From: Chondrus crispus
Lineage: Eukaryota > Rhodophyta > Florideophyceae > Gigartinales > Gigartinaceae
Direction: 5' to 3'
Assembly: GCF_000350225.1 (NCBI RefSeq)
Contig: NW_005179363.1
Coordinates: 361,590 to 425,589, forward strand
Length of the DNA stretch: 64,000 nt
The translations under genes and the position numbers were made by a program. The notes under the pieces were generated by a model, which was given only the letters and a program-made list of their open reading frames with translations, was not told the DNA's origin and searched no databases. Shown one piece after another: positions 1 through 9,862 of this stretch; position 1 is the stretch's first letter, and each line of letters opens with the position of its first letter.

Positions 1-3000
1 TAGCGCACTCCAGTGTTGTACCCTTGGTACTGTACGCTCTGGTGCACAGGAGAGAGAGGGTGTTGGGTTGGTGGAACAAGAGGAAAGGAGACAAGGAAAA
101 CAGGTGACGACGTTGTAATATGTAGGAGCAGAACACAAAGCTGGTTCGGGGGCCATACAAGGGTACAGCAGGAAAATTCAACAGGTGGTTGATGCGTTTT
201 ACAGACGTGGGGCGGGCGGGCAGGGGGGAGGTACACTATTCATCATCGTAGTTGTGTTTCTGCTAGTTGTGATTCTGCTAGTTGTGTTTCTGCTCATGGA
301 AATTAATCCATTCACTTGTCTTTGCTTGTGATATAGTTGTTTACAGACCATATGGAAAGAGCAGCGATGCTGCCGAGAGGTCGACTGAGTCTCGCTGTCA
401 GACAGAGAGTTGAAGAGCGAGGAGAACAAGAATGAGGGAGAGGGAGAGAGAGAGAGGAACTCTGCACTCCATCATGACACGATGGTGTGAGTTTTTATGT
501 AAAAAAGCGGAGCGCTCCCTTGCCAGGGCAAAGGGCCGGCCACCAAGCCACCTTCTTACTGTAGTACCAAGGGTAAAGTAAGAACGTGGCTTGGTGGGAT
601 TTGCACTCTCCGCAGAAAAACAGCGTGTCGTATCTCCGCGCGGTTAGTTCAACTAACTTAGTTGCACCACCACCACCACTTTGCTGTCTCTATTTTCGTC
701 CGACGAGATAAATTCTCGATTATGTGATCTTTCCCCTTCCCCATCCCGAGTGTAAACCTTACTGTTCTGCGCGCTGTCCAGTACACAGAGAGTAAGTACA
801 GTACGCTGAAGAAGAACAGAGTACACTGTACCCTCGTTGCCCACCTAATTAATCTCCTCGCGCGGTTACAGCACACGCGACACTTTGGGTGCGAGGAGAT
901 CTCTCCTCTCCCAGTTGGATAGGCGATGCCCGCTGTAAACAGTGCGCCCAAAGCATCATTTTTGCATGTGTAATTGAAGGAGAAAATGGGCGGCGAAGGG
1001 CGCTCAGAAAAAGGCCACATATGTTGCATTGGTTATGTGTGCAAGAGGCATGGGTGACATTAGACGGTGTGTGGATACATGTGTGTAAAGTTTGCGCGTT
1101 GTTACTGGTGAAACCGGCGGGTGAAAAGGGGCCTGCGCATGAGAGACCCAGACGCCAATACTGGAGAAAGACATTTGTGTGATGACGTTTCGCCACTGCG
1201 AAGGTCATGCCGCAGTTATTCGAATCCTGGGCTCGCGATGAAGGAACTGCCTCGTTGCGTTATACAATATATAAATACAAAGGAAAATCCGCGTGTTTCG
1301 GGGGGAGTAGAAAAAGGAAGAAAAAAAAAGACAATATTGTAAACGGCCCTTACAGAAATGTGTTGGATGCATGAAAACAACAACGAGGATGATAATGGGA
1401 CGGGGCGGGGGGGGAAAAGTTGGAAGAGCATCTCAACTTTGAATTGACCCATAGCTCTAAGGCGAGGGACGGCCATTATGCTGCTGTACCCGAAAACGCA
1501 CGAATTGAGATCATGCAGGAGGGGTACAGCCGTCATACAGCCCCCGTACTGTACGTACCATCAAAGCGAGAGCCTCTTGCGATCCTCACGAGCCCTGACA
1601 TTGCCGGGGCCCCTCTTTTTCTTCCGAATTTCATCTCCGTCCGCCAGAACTGTAATGGAAACTGATGTGTGACTATGCGTAAGCCAATGAAACGCTTCAG
1701 GACAGGTGTAATGCAGTCCGCCGAATAACGGAGCGTTAGCTCACGTCGCGCATTGGCGTGACCGCACCTGACAGCCTCCAGTCACGCCGCCATCCCCTTC
1801 AGCCTGCTACAGTACCATCACTACCGATAACTATTTACTCTTTTGCCCTCTCTGCCTCTGAAACACCCTCTTCCTCGACCGACTGTCTCAACACACCCCT
1901 CCCACACTATCCATCCATTCATTCATTCTTTCATTCACCCGTTCCTACCGCCCCCTCCCTACCGCCCCCTCCTCCCTTCTCTCCCGCTTCATTCGACGCA
2001 CACAACATTTCCACCCTCGCACCTGCATCCCCCAGTCAAATCTCCTCTTGCAACTCATTTAGTAATATAATTCCTTCGTCCAATCCCATGACCGTGTCAC
2101 GTTCTTCCTCCCTCCTTCTTCGTCCCACGTCCCACCGACAAACTAGCGCCAACAACAACCCTTATTCCAAAAAACCATCCCCCCCTCCTCTTCCTCCACT
2201 GTACACTACTGCGCGGTTACCATTATTCACGTCAGGAACCTAATTTCCTTTCAATCCATTCCTTTTTCCCAAGTCTCTTCCTCCTTTTCATACCTCAACG
2301 TTGCCTTCGAACGCCTTTCCAACACATCCCCCTACTCACATCCCCCTACTCACATCCCCCGCTCCCCCTTAATTTTCAACTTTGCCTTTCCATTCTCATC
2401 CGCGCCCTGTATCTTCCAAATCATCCGTTTTGTACATTTCTACCTCTTACATTTTCTTTCCACCCTCGCTCAACCTTTTATCTTGAGACCTTTGCAGTAT
2501 CTCATTCTCCTTATTCTCGTGCACCGACAATTGCACACGAGTCTGCTTCGAATCTTCTCCTTGTTCTTGCCGTACATTATCAGCACTCGCTTCTCGCCCT
2601 GTACCCCCGACCATAATCCCTAGTCGAAACCCTCCAAACACAATACCCGCACATCCCCATCTACTCCTCGTTCTATTTTCCTCTGCGGTTATTAAACCAC
2701 CTGCTCCACCCCCTCCATCATTGTTGCTCGACTTCTTCATTGCCTCCTCAGCCTCCGACGACTCAACCGCATTCCCACTCATCAACAAAAATTCTCACGA
2801 ATCCCCCGTTTTGTGCATGCCCCTTTGCGACTTGTCTTCCTCTAGCGCTTCGATCCATCTTCATCCGCTTCCTAATTCTATCAACCAAACATTTGCTTTC
2901 TGCCGCTGGCATGCTCGGATTCACAAACCCAGCTCCATCGTGGCAATCCTCCAAGGTCCGCTCAACTTCAACCAACGCCTGCACTCCAACCCGGTCCTGA

Positions 3001-3353
3001 CGTGTCGTCCAGTTTCCGTCCGTTGAGTCCTCGGTGTCCATTACCGCGCAACTCCATTCGCTGAGCTGGCGAGCACAACTTTGTTCTTTAACCTCCACCT
3101 TCAACCACCACTCTAACTCATCTCTCCACGCAAGTGCCGCTTCATATTCCTAGCACCCTTCCTTTCTTCCACACTTGCTGACATGCAGCCGGCAACTCAT
3201 CTCGTCATGTCCAGGTTTCCAGCTTCGAAACCCCACTCATCCTATCACACCCAGGCTTCATGGCTGCGCTCTTCCCCTGACTCGCACCATCAACTCTCAT
3301 CCTGCAACTCATCTCGCACGATCCCAAGCCAATCCTCCAGCCCGGAGACCACC
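1..3353. other. intergenic region, no supported gene
   Basis: I see no convincing gene here. The first 1.7 kb has mixed composition with short repeats, including three partial copies of TAGTTGTGTTTCTGC near 245-297 and the dispersed motif GTACCCTTGGTAC at 18-30. From about 1750 to 3340 the plus strand is strongly pyrimidine-rich (runs of CCCTCC, CTTCCTCC). This looks like an upstream leader for the bZIP gene. Several open frames exist on both strands, but their protein composition is what a C/T-rich or G/A-rich strand would give by chance. Confidence 0.5.
540..597. repeat. 58-nt hairpin with 21-base arms
   Basis: The arms 540-560 and 577-597 are reverse complements over 21 bases with a single mismatch. 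They enclose a 16-base loop that contains the dispersed GTACCAAGGGTA motif. The size would suit a small-RNA precursor, a short foldback element or a transcription end. The sequence alone does not decide. Confidence 0.6.
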
Positions 3354-3986
3354 ATGGTGGACTTTGACGTGCTTCTTCAGAGGTCTTCCTCAGTTCCGGC
3401 CAACCGCTTGCCATGCACATCGTACACTCTAGATCATGAAGAAAATCTTATGGATTCTCTCGGAAGCTTCAAGAGCGTGCTGCTGAAGGGAAATCAGTCG
3501 CTGCATGTGCGCACGCACGAGCGCGGTCAGGTACAAAGCAGAGAACATATCCAATTTATGTCCAATACGTCACATTCACATCAAATACCGCTGTCCCAGA
3601 GCATGGTAAAGCATGGCAAGATGGATACCTCGTCACATCGCGTGGGTCGTTCTAAACCGCCGACACAGCCGAGAGACAGCCAGGCAAAGCCTCCCGACCA
3701 AGTCGGAAAGACAAGAGCTGAAATTCGGCGTGCCCGTGCTGCACGCAATCGATCAAGTGCTCGAAGGAGTCGGCTTCGGAAGAAGGCCGAAAATCAGAGA
3801 GACATGGAGCAGGCCACACTCGTCCAGAGGCAAAATGAGTCCCTGAAACATAGGTTGAATGAGTTGAAAGAAAGAGTAATGAACTTGCAGAAAGTCGCTA
3901 ACGCCCTTGGTCTTGCCGATGGGCAGCACGGAAATTTAAGTGCCGGGGCGGGAACACAAATGGAGTTCACGCATGCGCAGCGTTAA
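3354..3986 (+). CDS. bZIP transcription factor
   Basis: This is a basic leucine zipper protein, a nuclear DNA-binding dimer. The basic region carries the diagnostic N-x7-R signature (NRSSARRSR) at about residues 133-141 of the 210-residue reading. A heptad-repeat zipper with leucines follows (LVQRQNESLKHRLNELKERV). I chose the ATG at 3354 because it sits in a strong ACCACCATGG context. The frame is open upstream to 3183, but the added residues are Ser/His/Pro-rich and look like translated leader. The zipper is short, about four heptads. The reading ends in TAA at 3984-3986, yet the same frame stays open for another 170 codons, so the true protein may be longer (see the next feature). The target genes cannot be judged from sequence. 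Confidence 0.8.
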   Translation: MVDFDVLLQRSSSVPANRLPCTSYTLDHEENLMDSLGSFKSVLLKGNQSLHVRTHERGQVQSREHIQFMSNTSHSHQIPLSQSMVKHGKMDTSSHRVGRSKPPTQPRDSQAKPPDQVGKTRAEIRRARAARNRSSARRSRLRKKAENQRDMEQATLVQRQNESLKHRLNELKERVMNLQKVANALGLADGQHGNLSAGAGTQMEFTHAQR

Positions 3987-4496
3987 CGCGGGGAAGACGT
4001 AAGAGCTGCAGCGAAAGTCACGGATGGGAAGACCACGGTGATATGCATGGGACAATTTCATTCCCACTACACGGTCATAGACCGATCCTTCCAGTGCCAC
4101 GGAATTGAGGCAGATATCGTCTCGAGAGACGCACCCTATTTCTGCGCCGCATCACAAGAAGATTTATTCATACTCATTCCAAGTCTCATTTCATCGACAA
4201 AAAATGTAAGCGGACAATTTTGTGTATTTCGGATGGGCCTGAATGAGCTACCCAAGGGTAGAGACGAGACGGCTTGGTGCTCTCTCGGAGAAACTCCCAA
4301 GAGTGCTGGACACAAAGAAAATTGGAACCCAAACTATTCCATTGGCTATGAGAGTATTCTAACGACTTGGACCATGCAGACGATGCGGAGCAACGGCGTG
4401 AGCCTGTTGACTTATTCTTTCAAATGTACAACCCTTGGTGCTGTACAGCCCGGACTACGCATGAAATGCGCAGTGAGTGGGGTTTTCTTGCACTAA
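3987..4496 (+). other. open frame downstream of the bZIP stop, same phase
   Basis: Immediately after the TAA of the bZIP gene, the same reading frame continues without a stop to TAA/TGA-free position 4493. It encodes about 169 residues of ordinary globular composition, including IDRSFQCHGIEADIVSRD and SLISSTKNVSGQFCVFR. It has a weak flavour of a PAS-like sensor domain, which I cannot confirm. It could be a C-terminal domain reached by read-through, by removal of an unrecognised short intron, or after a single-base difference in this copy. It could also be chance. No initiating ATG in good context precedes it. Confidence 0.35.
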
Positions 4497-5224
4497 ACTA
4501 AAAAGAGAAAGCACATGAGATGGTGCACCATTTCCACCTTGCTTCGTTTTACTGTAAAAAGCCGCACCCTAGGACAGTTGTCGCGATTATGTAGGCTAGT
4601 TGCGACAAGCCTCCTAGGCTTTGAGGTTCATTCGTTCTTGGTGCACAGCCGTGGGTCCGTGAAGGGCAGACACAAGCAAAACCCAGTAAAACTAAAGTGA
4701 GTCATTGCTTTAAGAAAAGCGTTTACTGTTGCGACAAACACCACAGTACACGTATGAGGATATTAACTACTTAATCTAAGAAGCAAACGGGTAGGCCCAA
4801 GGATAGACGCTATGCCGAGTTTCATTACTGCGATAATCAAAACCACGATTCAGAGCCGTTGCCAGAAATAAGATATTCTGGGTCTGACGGCCCTCAAAGC
4901 CACAAGATCTTATTTCTTTCCAGCGCTGCTCCACCAAATCCCCCAACCATACAGTACAAGCAATTCGCGCGGATTTGTCCCTTCTTCTTCAGCATCGCCA
5001 AAAACCTTGCGCGGATGGAAGAGCTATCCCGGCAGCAAGCCGAATTTGACTTCTGATCTACAGTACCCAAGGGTACAGTATTGCCGAAACCATTCACTTG
5101 GTTTAGTGCTGATACTTAGCAGGTGATCTCTGTACCAACAGAAGGATGGGTTTTCAATCCCTTGCAGTGCGCATCTCCATCTGCAGTGCATTTAGGAACT
5201 TGATGCCTTTCTGGGGAAGAAGCG
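4497..5224. other. intergenic region, no gene seen
   Basis: This stretch of 728 bases lies between the bZIP locus and the 3' end of the minus-strand pyrophosphatase-like gene. The only structure I see is the palindrome GTACCCAAGGGTAC at 5063-5076, one of several GTACCC..GGTAC motifs in the window. Confidence 0.5.
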
Positions 5225-8200
5225 CTAGACAACAACTTCGTCCGTACTTGACATAAACCTAAAAAAATTGTCGGGCCTTTGCGTGAAGGGGTCCTCCAGT
5301 ACCCCAGGCAATATCGTTGGCGAGACTGGTTCGGTTGGACTGCCTATTGCTAACAAAGCATCATGCACTTGGCTTCCAGGTCGCACAGTCGCCGGGTCTA
5401 TCATTGGGCCTTCTTCGTAAAACGGGGAAACTTGTTTCGGAGGAGCTCGAACTTGCGCCTCATCCCGAGCACTTCTGGACACTCCTTGAGCCCACCATCG
5501 GCTCTTCAGTAGAGCGAACACAAGAAGAAACACCGCGATAATCGCCAGGATGATCCCACCAATCCAGCCTTTGTCATCATCTGGACGCATCACTGTGGCA
5601 GCTACAAGGCTCATGGAAGCCGAAAACTTCGACAGTGATTGCAAACCCGGTCCGGCGCAATCTCGAAGTGCGCTGGTCAACTCGCTTGTAAAACGACCTC
5701 GTCCCTCCCGCAATAGCCGGGGCATATGCCTTGCATTTTCACAAGGAAGCAGCTCACTCGGCGTCAGATCGGCTCCAACTTGCCTATCCGCGCTATTCCA
5801 GCTACTTGATGCACTCGTTAAAAAGGTTCCCAAGATATAACCGGCCGGTATGAGGGCCATGAGCCACCCGCTCAAGGCCCGCTGACCAAATCCGAATCCA
5901 ATAACCACAGGAGCAAAAAGTGAAATTGTGACAGGGATCACCGACTCAAGAAGCATCAGCCTTGCTATTCGTCTGAAGAAAGCGACGGCTGTGATCTCCG
6001 CATGGGTATAGTTCTCGGATTCGAAAGCCACTTCGTCGGTAGCCTGGGCGGATGCGGCCACCAGAAGCCCTGCTACTGCAAACGGAAGAAGCACACCAAG
6101 AAAAGCACTTACAGTCACGAGTATGTCGGAGACAGGCAAAAGTTCGGAATTGGCAATGAAAACCGACGGTGATGGCGACGAAGAGCTTTCCTCCGGGCTT
6201 ACCAAGCCGCGTGGTGATGGGACTAGCCCAGATTGGTGTGCAACAGCTAGGAAGAGCGTGCAGGCCGTCAGCACTGAAGCTCCATTTGCGAACTCAGTAT
6301 TTGATGCTGTTGTAGTACTGCTTACTAAACTTAGCACTTCACAGAATGTTCGCCGCCAGTATCGCATCCTGGAGGCGCAAGAGATATTATTTGAGTTCTC
6401 AGCGACATGGTTCATCATCGTTGACGTTGTTCTGGAACCAGCAGAACATAGAAACCCCAGTGTCGTCAAACCAGTTCCGTACGCCCCGAACAGTTTGTAA
6501 GACGAGAGTAGTGCGATAGCAACCAGCAAGGCCTGGAGCGCCGTAGCAATTAAACCATTAGTAATTGCTTGGATAATAGCCTTTGACAAATTGCCACTCT
6601 GGACAAATGCGGTAACTTTAGCGGTAGGGAGAGCAGTCGCTGATGTGAAATGATCACAAGTGATTCCAGTCATAGTGGCCGCCAAGAGCACTCCCAAAAT
6701 GAGACATCCAAATAAGCGCCACGACGTCGAGTTTGCATTTCCAAGACTCCTTCCTGACACGGTCATCGGCCGATAATGATCCATTTTCAGAACACCTCCT
6801 TGTGGCACAGGGACGGGATTCACCTCCTCGCCGCCCGAAAAGTTCAAATACTTCTCTCCGCACTGTCCACTGGAGCCGTCGAGTACCATTCTCTGGACTT
6901 TCACCTTTCCAAGCCCTTGGTAACTCTGAAATTCTGACAGTGGGCCGAAGAGGCCAAAGCATAAAGCAGCTGACGCAGCAATAAACAGGACATATCCGAT
7001 GACGTAGTTGCGCCGCATCGTTATCCGTACGCCACGAACAACACAGAGTGCCTGACTTTCGTATGAAACAGCATACTTTCCGTACAGCGGATAAACAGTG
7101 CAAACAAGTGATACGAGAATACCGATGGCAACGATAACAAAAGGAAGGGCAACAAACGCCGAGTTGGATCCCCACGTCCTCAGATCGGGATATTTCATGT
7201 ACAGATTATCCTCTTTGCATATGTACGTTGCGTAGGACAATCTTTGGGGATATCCAAAGGGCCCACAGACCTGGTCGACGTAGAGATGATTAAATACGCA
7301 CATAGCGAGCGAGTTGCGATAAAAGAAGGGAAGGCTTGTCCCAAGAATGGCAGTACCAGCCACGGCGCTGGCGATAGAAGCGAAGGTATCACTTGCCGTA
7401 CCCACAATGGCGCCGAGTCCGGAGCTTGCATATGCAGCGATGAGGTGAGCATCTTGCGGGTTTTCAATTACGCCATCGCCGTTATCGCATAGATTGGTCG
7501 CGCTAGTATTCGTAGCACGGGTTAAAATGCCATTTGCCATGCGAACGAAGAGGGATGCCGCGGTCGACCCTGCAGCAAGGCCGGCGAGGGCACGAACATC
7601 AGAAATCATCAAATACAAGGCGGGTGGAACGAGCACGGCTATGCCGAGAACGGCGGAACTGATCGCGGCACCCGAGCGATATGAAACCTTGAACGGGGCC
7701 TTAACGTCATCGACAGCTTGAGCAGCGCTGCGGACCTGCCCTCTCGTGGCAATAGAAACTCCAGCCTGTCCAGCTGCAAGAGCCATAAGAGCTCCAAGAA
7801 TGAAACAAGAGGCAGTGGCCCAGTTGATAAAGGCGCCGATCAAGGTAAAGACGAAGACGGTTGGGAGGACCATGATGGCGTATTGATGCAGTAGAACCGT
7901 AGATGCAACCTTGCGCAAGAGCATTGAAGTCTCTAACAGCCGGGCCGGTCCGACATCGATCATGAGCAACGTGTAGACGGCTCTTGCAGCCATAAAGAAA
8001 GCGAGGGCTCCCACGACAAGGCCGATCCAGAGCAGGGCGGAGGGAACCCTGAAGGTGAAGGTTTGGAACAAATAGTCTGTGGTAGGTCCAGAGCTTGCAT
8101 CATTTTTTTCGCAAAGAGAACTGACGACGCACTTTGCCACGAGGATCTGCCAGACAAACAGGATCAAAAAGGCGATGGCGAAGACGACGAGGCAGAGAAG

Positions 8201-8362
8201 GAGGGACTTAGAACGAGTGGTCTTGTCAACGAGAAAAGTAGGATCAACGGGGTTCTCGGCGTCCCAGTGCTTTTGCTTGTCTTCTCGAAAGGGAAAGTCA
8301 GAGGGGGTGAGAGGGGTGTAACCAGAGTAGGGGACGGGGTCGCTGCTGTCAGAATTGTCCAT
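5225..8362 (-). CDS. membrane-bound pyrophosphatase family pseudoenzyme (H+-PPase-like)
   Basis: This is an uninterrupted 1045-residue protein with about 16 hydrophobic segments. Three regions align with the three conserved blocks of proton-pumping membrane pyrophosphatases. Block 1 is near residues 290-330 (VRMANGILTRA, then PQDAHLIAAYASSGLGAIVG where pumps have PRNPAxIADNVGDNVGD). Block 2 is near 640-690 (EVLSLVSSTTTASNTEFANG in place of DALDAVGNTTAAIGKGFAIG). Block 3 is near 890-915 (ALRDCAGPGLQSLSKF in place of DPFKDTSGPALNILIK). The helix-packing Gly/Ala/Pro residues are kept, but nearly all Asp and the Lys that bind Mg2+ and pyrophosphate in active enzymes are Ala, Ser, Thr or Asn. It is also about 280 residues longer than typical pumps. 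I infer a catalytically dead paralog kept as a folded protein, perhaps a sensor, scaffold or changed transporter. The start is the ATG at 8362. Family assignment is firm; function is unknown. Confidence 0.85.
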   Translation of the reverse strand: MDNSDSSDPVPYSGYTPLTPSDFPFREDKQKHWDAENPVDPTFLVDKTTRSKSLLLCLVVFAIAFLILFVWQILVAKCVVSSLCEKNDASSGPTTDYLFQTFTFRVPSALLWIGLVVGALAFFMAARAVYTLLMIDVGPARLLETSMLLRKVASTVLLHQYAIMVLPTVFVFTLIGAFINWATASCFILGALMALAAGQAGVSIATRGQVRSAAQAVDDVKAPFKVSYRSGAAISSAVLGIAVLVPPALYLMISDVRALAGLAAGSTAASLFVRMANGILTRATNTSATNLCDNGDGVIENPQDAHLIAAYASSGLGAIVGTASDTFASIASAVAGTAILGTSLPFFYRNSLAMCVFNHLYVDQVCGPFGYPQRLSYATYICKEDNLYMKYPDLRTWGSNSAFVALPFVIVAIGILVSLVCTVYPLYGKYAVSYESQALCVVRGVRITMRRNYVIGYVLFIAASAALCFGLFGPLSEFQSYQGLGKVKVQRMVLDGSSGQCGEKYLNFSGGEEVNPVPVPQGGVLKMDHYRPMTVSGRSLGNANSTSWRLFGCLILGVLLAATMTGITCDHFTSATALPTAKVTAFVQSGNLSKAIIQAITNGLIATALQALLVAIALLSSYKLFGAYGTGLTTLGFLCSAGSRTTSTMMNHVAENSNNISCASRMRYWRRTFCEVLSLVSSTTTASNTEFANGASVLTACTLFLAVAHQSGLVPSPRGLVSPEESSSSPSPSVFIANSELLPVSDILVTVSAFLGVLLPFAVAGLLVAASAQATDEVAFESENYTHAEITAVAFFRRIARLMLLESVIPVTISLFAPVVIGFGFGQRALSGWLMALIPAGYILGTFLTSASSSWNSADRQVGADLTPSELLPCENARHMPRLLREGRGRFTSELTSALRDCAGPGLQSLSKFSASMSLVAATVMRPDDDKGWIGGIILAIIAVFLLVFALLKSRWWAQGVSRSARDEAQVRAPPKQVSPFYEEGPMIDPATVRPGSQVHDALLAIGSPTEPVSPTILPGVLEDPFTQRPDNFFRFMSSTDEVVV

Positions 8363-8489
8363 GAAGGTGTAGGGGTGGTGAGATGTTAGATGGCAGGCGT
8401 ATCGGCGGAATAGAAGAGGCGACTAGGCGAATCGCGGTGGAAATGCTAGGAAAACTCTATGCTGTGGATCGAGTCAGATTGAAGTGCGT

Positions 8490-8501
8490 GGTCGGGGTCA
8501 A

Positions 8502-8552
<51 letters not shown>

Positions 8553-8557
8553 TGGGA
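8490..8557. repeat. GGTCGG hexanucleotide microsatellite
   Basis: About eleven nearly perfect copies of GGGGTC/GGTCGG in tandem, ending in one diverged unit (GGGTTGGG). Confidence 0.9.
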
Positions 8558-9694
8558 TCTGAGTCGGGGGGCTGTGTGCAGGGCGGGTGCGACTGAGGCT
8601 GGGGATATGCCAGCTCGACGGATCGATTGGGCATCTTCGATTCAGCCGCGGCAGAGGGCGAAGCGCGGAGGGAGGAAGGAAGCGTGCAATTCGAATCCAC
8701 GTACAAATTGGACGTTGTCAGTAAGAAGTGAGGGGGCTCTGTCACCTTTCGGAGGGGTGGAGGTGGATAGAGCGGGGCAGAGATTGCAATCAGATGCATT
8801 GTAGAAACTGCAAAACAAAAAGGATCATTTTCGGGACACCTGAGGTCAGATTCGTCCTCAATCGGAAAGATCGAAGATTCCGTGCTGTATACTGTACGCC
8901 ACTGTAGGGTCATGTCGTGCGGTGGTGCCACTGCACCACCCGGTGGTGCCAGCACCACAGCACACACATAAATGGCCTTCGGTCTTGTGTGCGGTATTAT
9001 AGTTTGTAATACATTTTCTACACTGTGTGCTGCTCTCTGTCTCTGCTTCAGAAGCGTATGGCGTATCGAGACTAAAAAGGAAGATGCACATACTGTACCC
9101 TTCCACGCCTGTTTCAACAAGCTTGAACAACCGCAATGCAGATAAAGTTTATAGACGGCGCCCGTCAGCTGCGATAAGTCTTGATCAACGACGGAACGGC
9201 GACAGATACCCGTATAGATGCATATTACACGACGAAGAGCTGCCGGAGCCCTTCGTGATGTTTCTGAGCACGACACTTCGACGGCGCGTCTACTTCGACG
9301 GTTGATGTATCTGCCATCTGCAGCTACTAGCCCCTTAGACGCAAACATCTACCGTGAAACAGCATCTGTAGACCCCTCTAGATGCGCTTGTGTCGTTGCC
9401 ACAGCAGCGGTGCCCACATTCTGTAACCGCGCAGTATCTGTGTGTACAAGCATGCATAACGCGCTCATACAGTTACATGCCTCACATCAAGTCAAGTGAG
9501 TCTACGGCTACCCTTCGTAGCGACATTACAGATCTTCAAACCCTCAGATATGGATGGTGGTGTACACTCGCGTAATACACGTGTACTCGTGTACACGAAT
9601 ACGATTTTCAATACAACAGTACAATGGTACTTACTCTGTAAATTACTGTGAAATGCCAGACCAGATTAGGATACTGTACGATATGATTCACATC

Positions 9695-9719
9695 ACTATG
9701 TATGGAATCCATACATAGT
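9695..9719. promoter_or_regulatory. 25-base perfect palindrome upstream of the sterol reductase
   Basis: The arms ACTATGTATGGA and TCCATACATAGT are perfect reverse complements of 12 bases around one central base. The site lies about 145 bases before the ATG of the sterol reductase. It has the form of a site for a dimeric DNA-binding protein. No known factor is assigned. Confidence 0.5.
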
Positions 9720-9792
9720 CACATTGTTCAACACCATTTCAATACAGCACCGATGCGGAAGTGTGCCTTATTGCCACATCACCAATCAAGGC

Positions 9793-9815
9793 GGTGCGGT
9801 TCTGAGAACCGCACC
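9793..9815. promoter_or_regulatory. 23-base perfect palindrome just upstream of the sterol reductase
   Basis: The arms GGTGCGGTTCT and AGAACCGCACC are perfect reverse complements of 11 bases around one central G. They end 47 bases before the ATG at 9863, so the site may lie in the mRNA leader and could act as RNA hairpin or as a DNA site. Confidence 0.5.
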
Positions 9816-9862
9816 CTCTCCCTCCCGCATTCCTTCTTCCTCGTCCTTGCCCCATCACCGGA

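Larger units (their letters stand above)
8363..9862. other. intergenic region between divergent genes
   Basis: This 1.5-kb region separates the minus-strand pyrophosphatase-like gene from the plus-strand sterol reductase, so it should hold both promoters. It contains a GGTCGG hexanucleotide tract, several hairpin-forming GGTGGTGC/GCACCACC segments near 8920-8965, many TACTGTA/TACAGTA words, and two near-perfect palindromes listed separately. A 300-codon minus-strand frame exists across 8446-9348, but its C-terminus is just the hexanucleotide tract read as Asp-Pro. I do not call it a gene. Confidence 0.55.

Noticed and set aside
1758-2243. Ser/Pro-rich plus-strand frame of 161 codons
   Set aside because: Composition is explained by the pyrimidine-rich strand; no motif.
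2447-3104. Two overlapping minus-strand frames of 113 codons each
   Set aside because: They lie opposite the C/T-rich bZIP leader, shift frame with no splice signal I can identify, and show no domain. A real gene cannot be fully excluded.
8446-9348. 300-codon minus-strand frame with an Asp-Pro repeat
   Set aside because: The repeat is the GGTCGG microsatellite in translation; the rest has no recognisable domain and lies in a shared promoter region.
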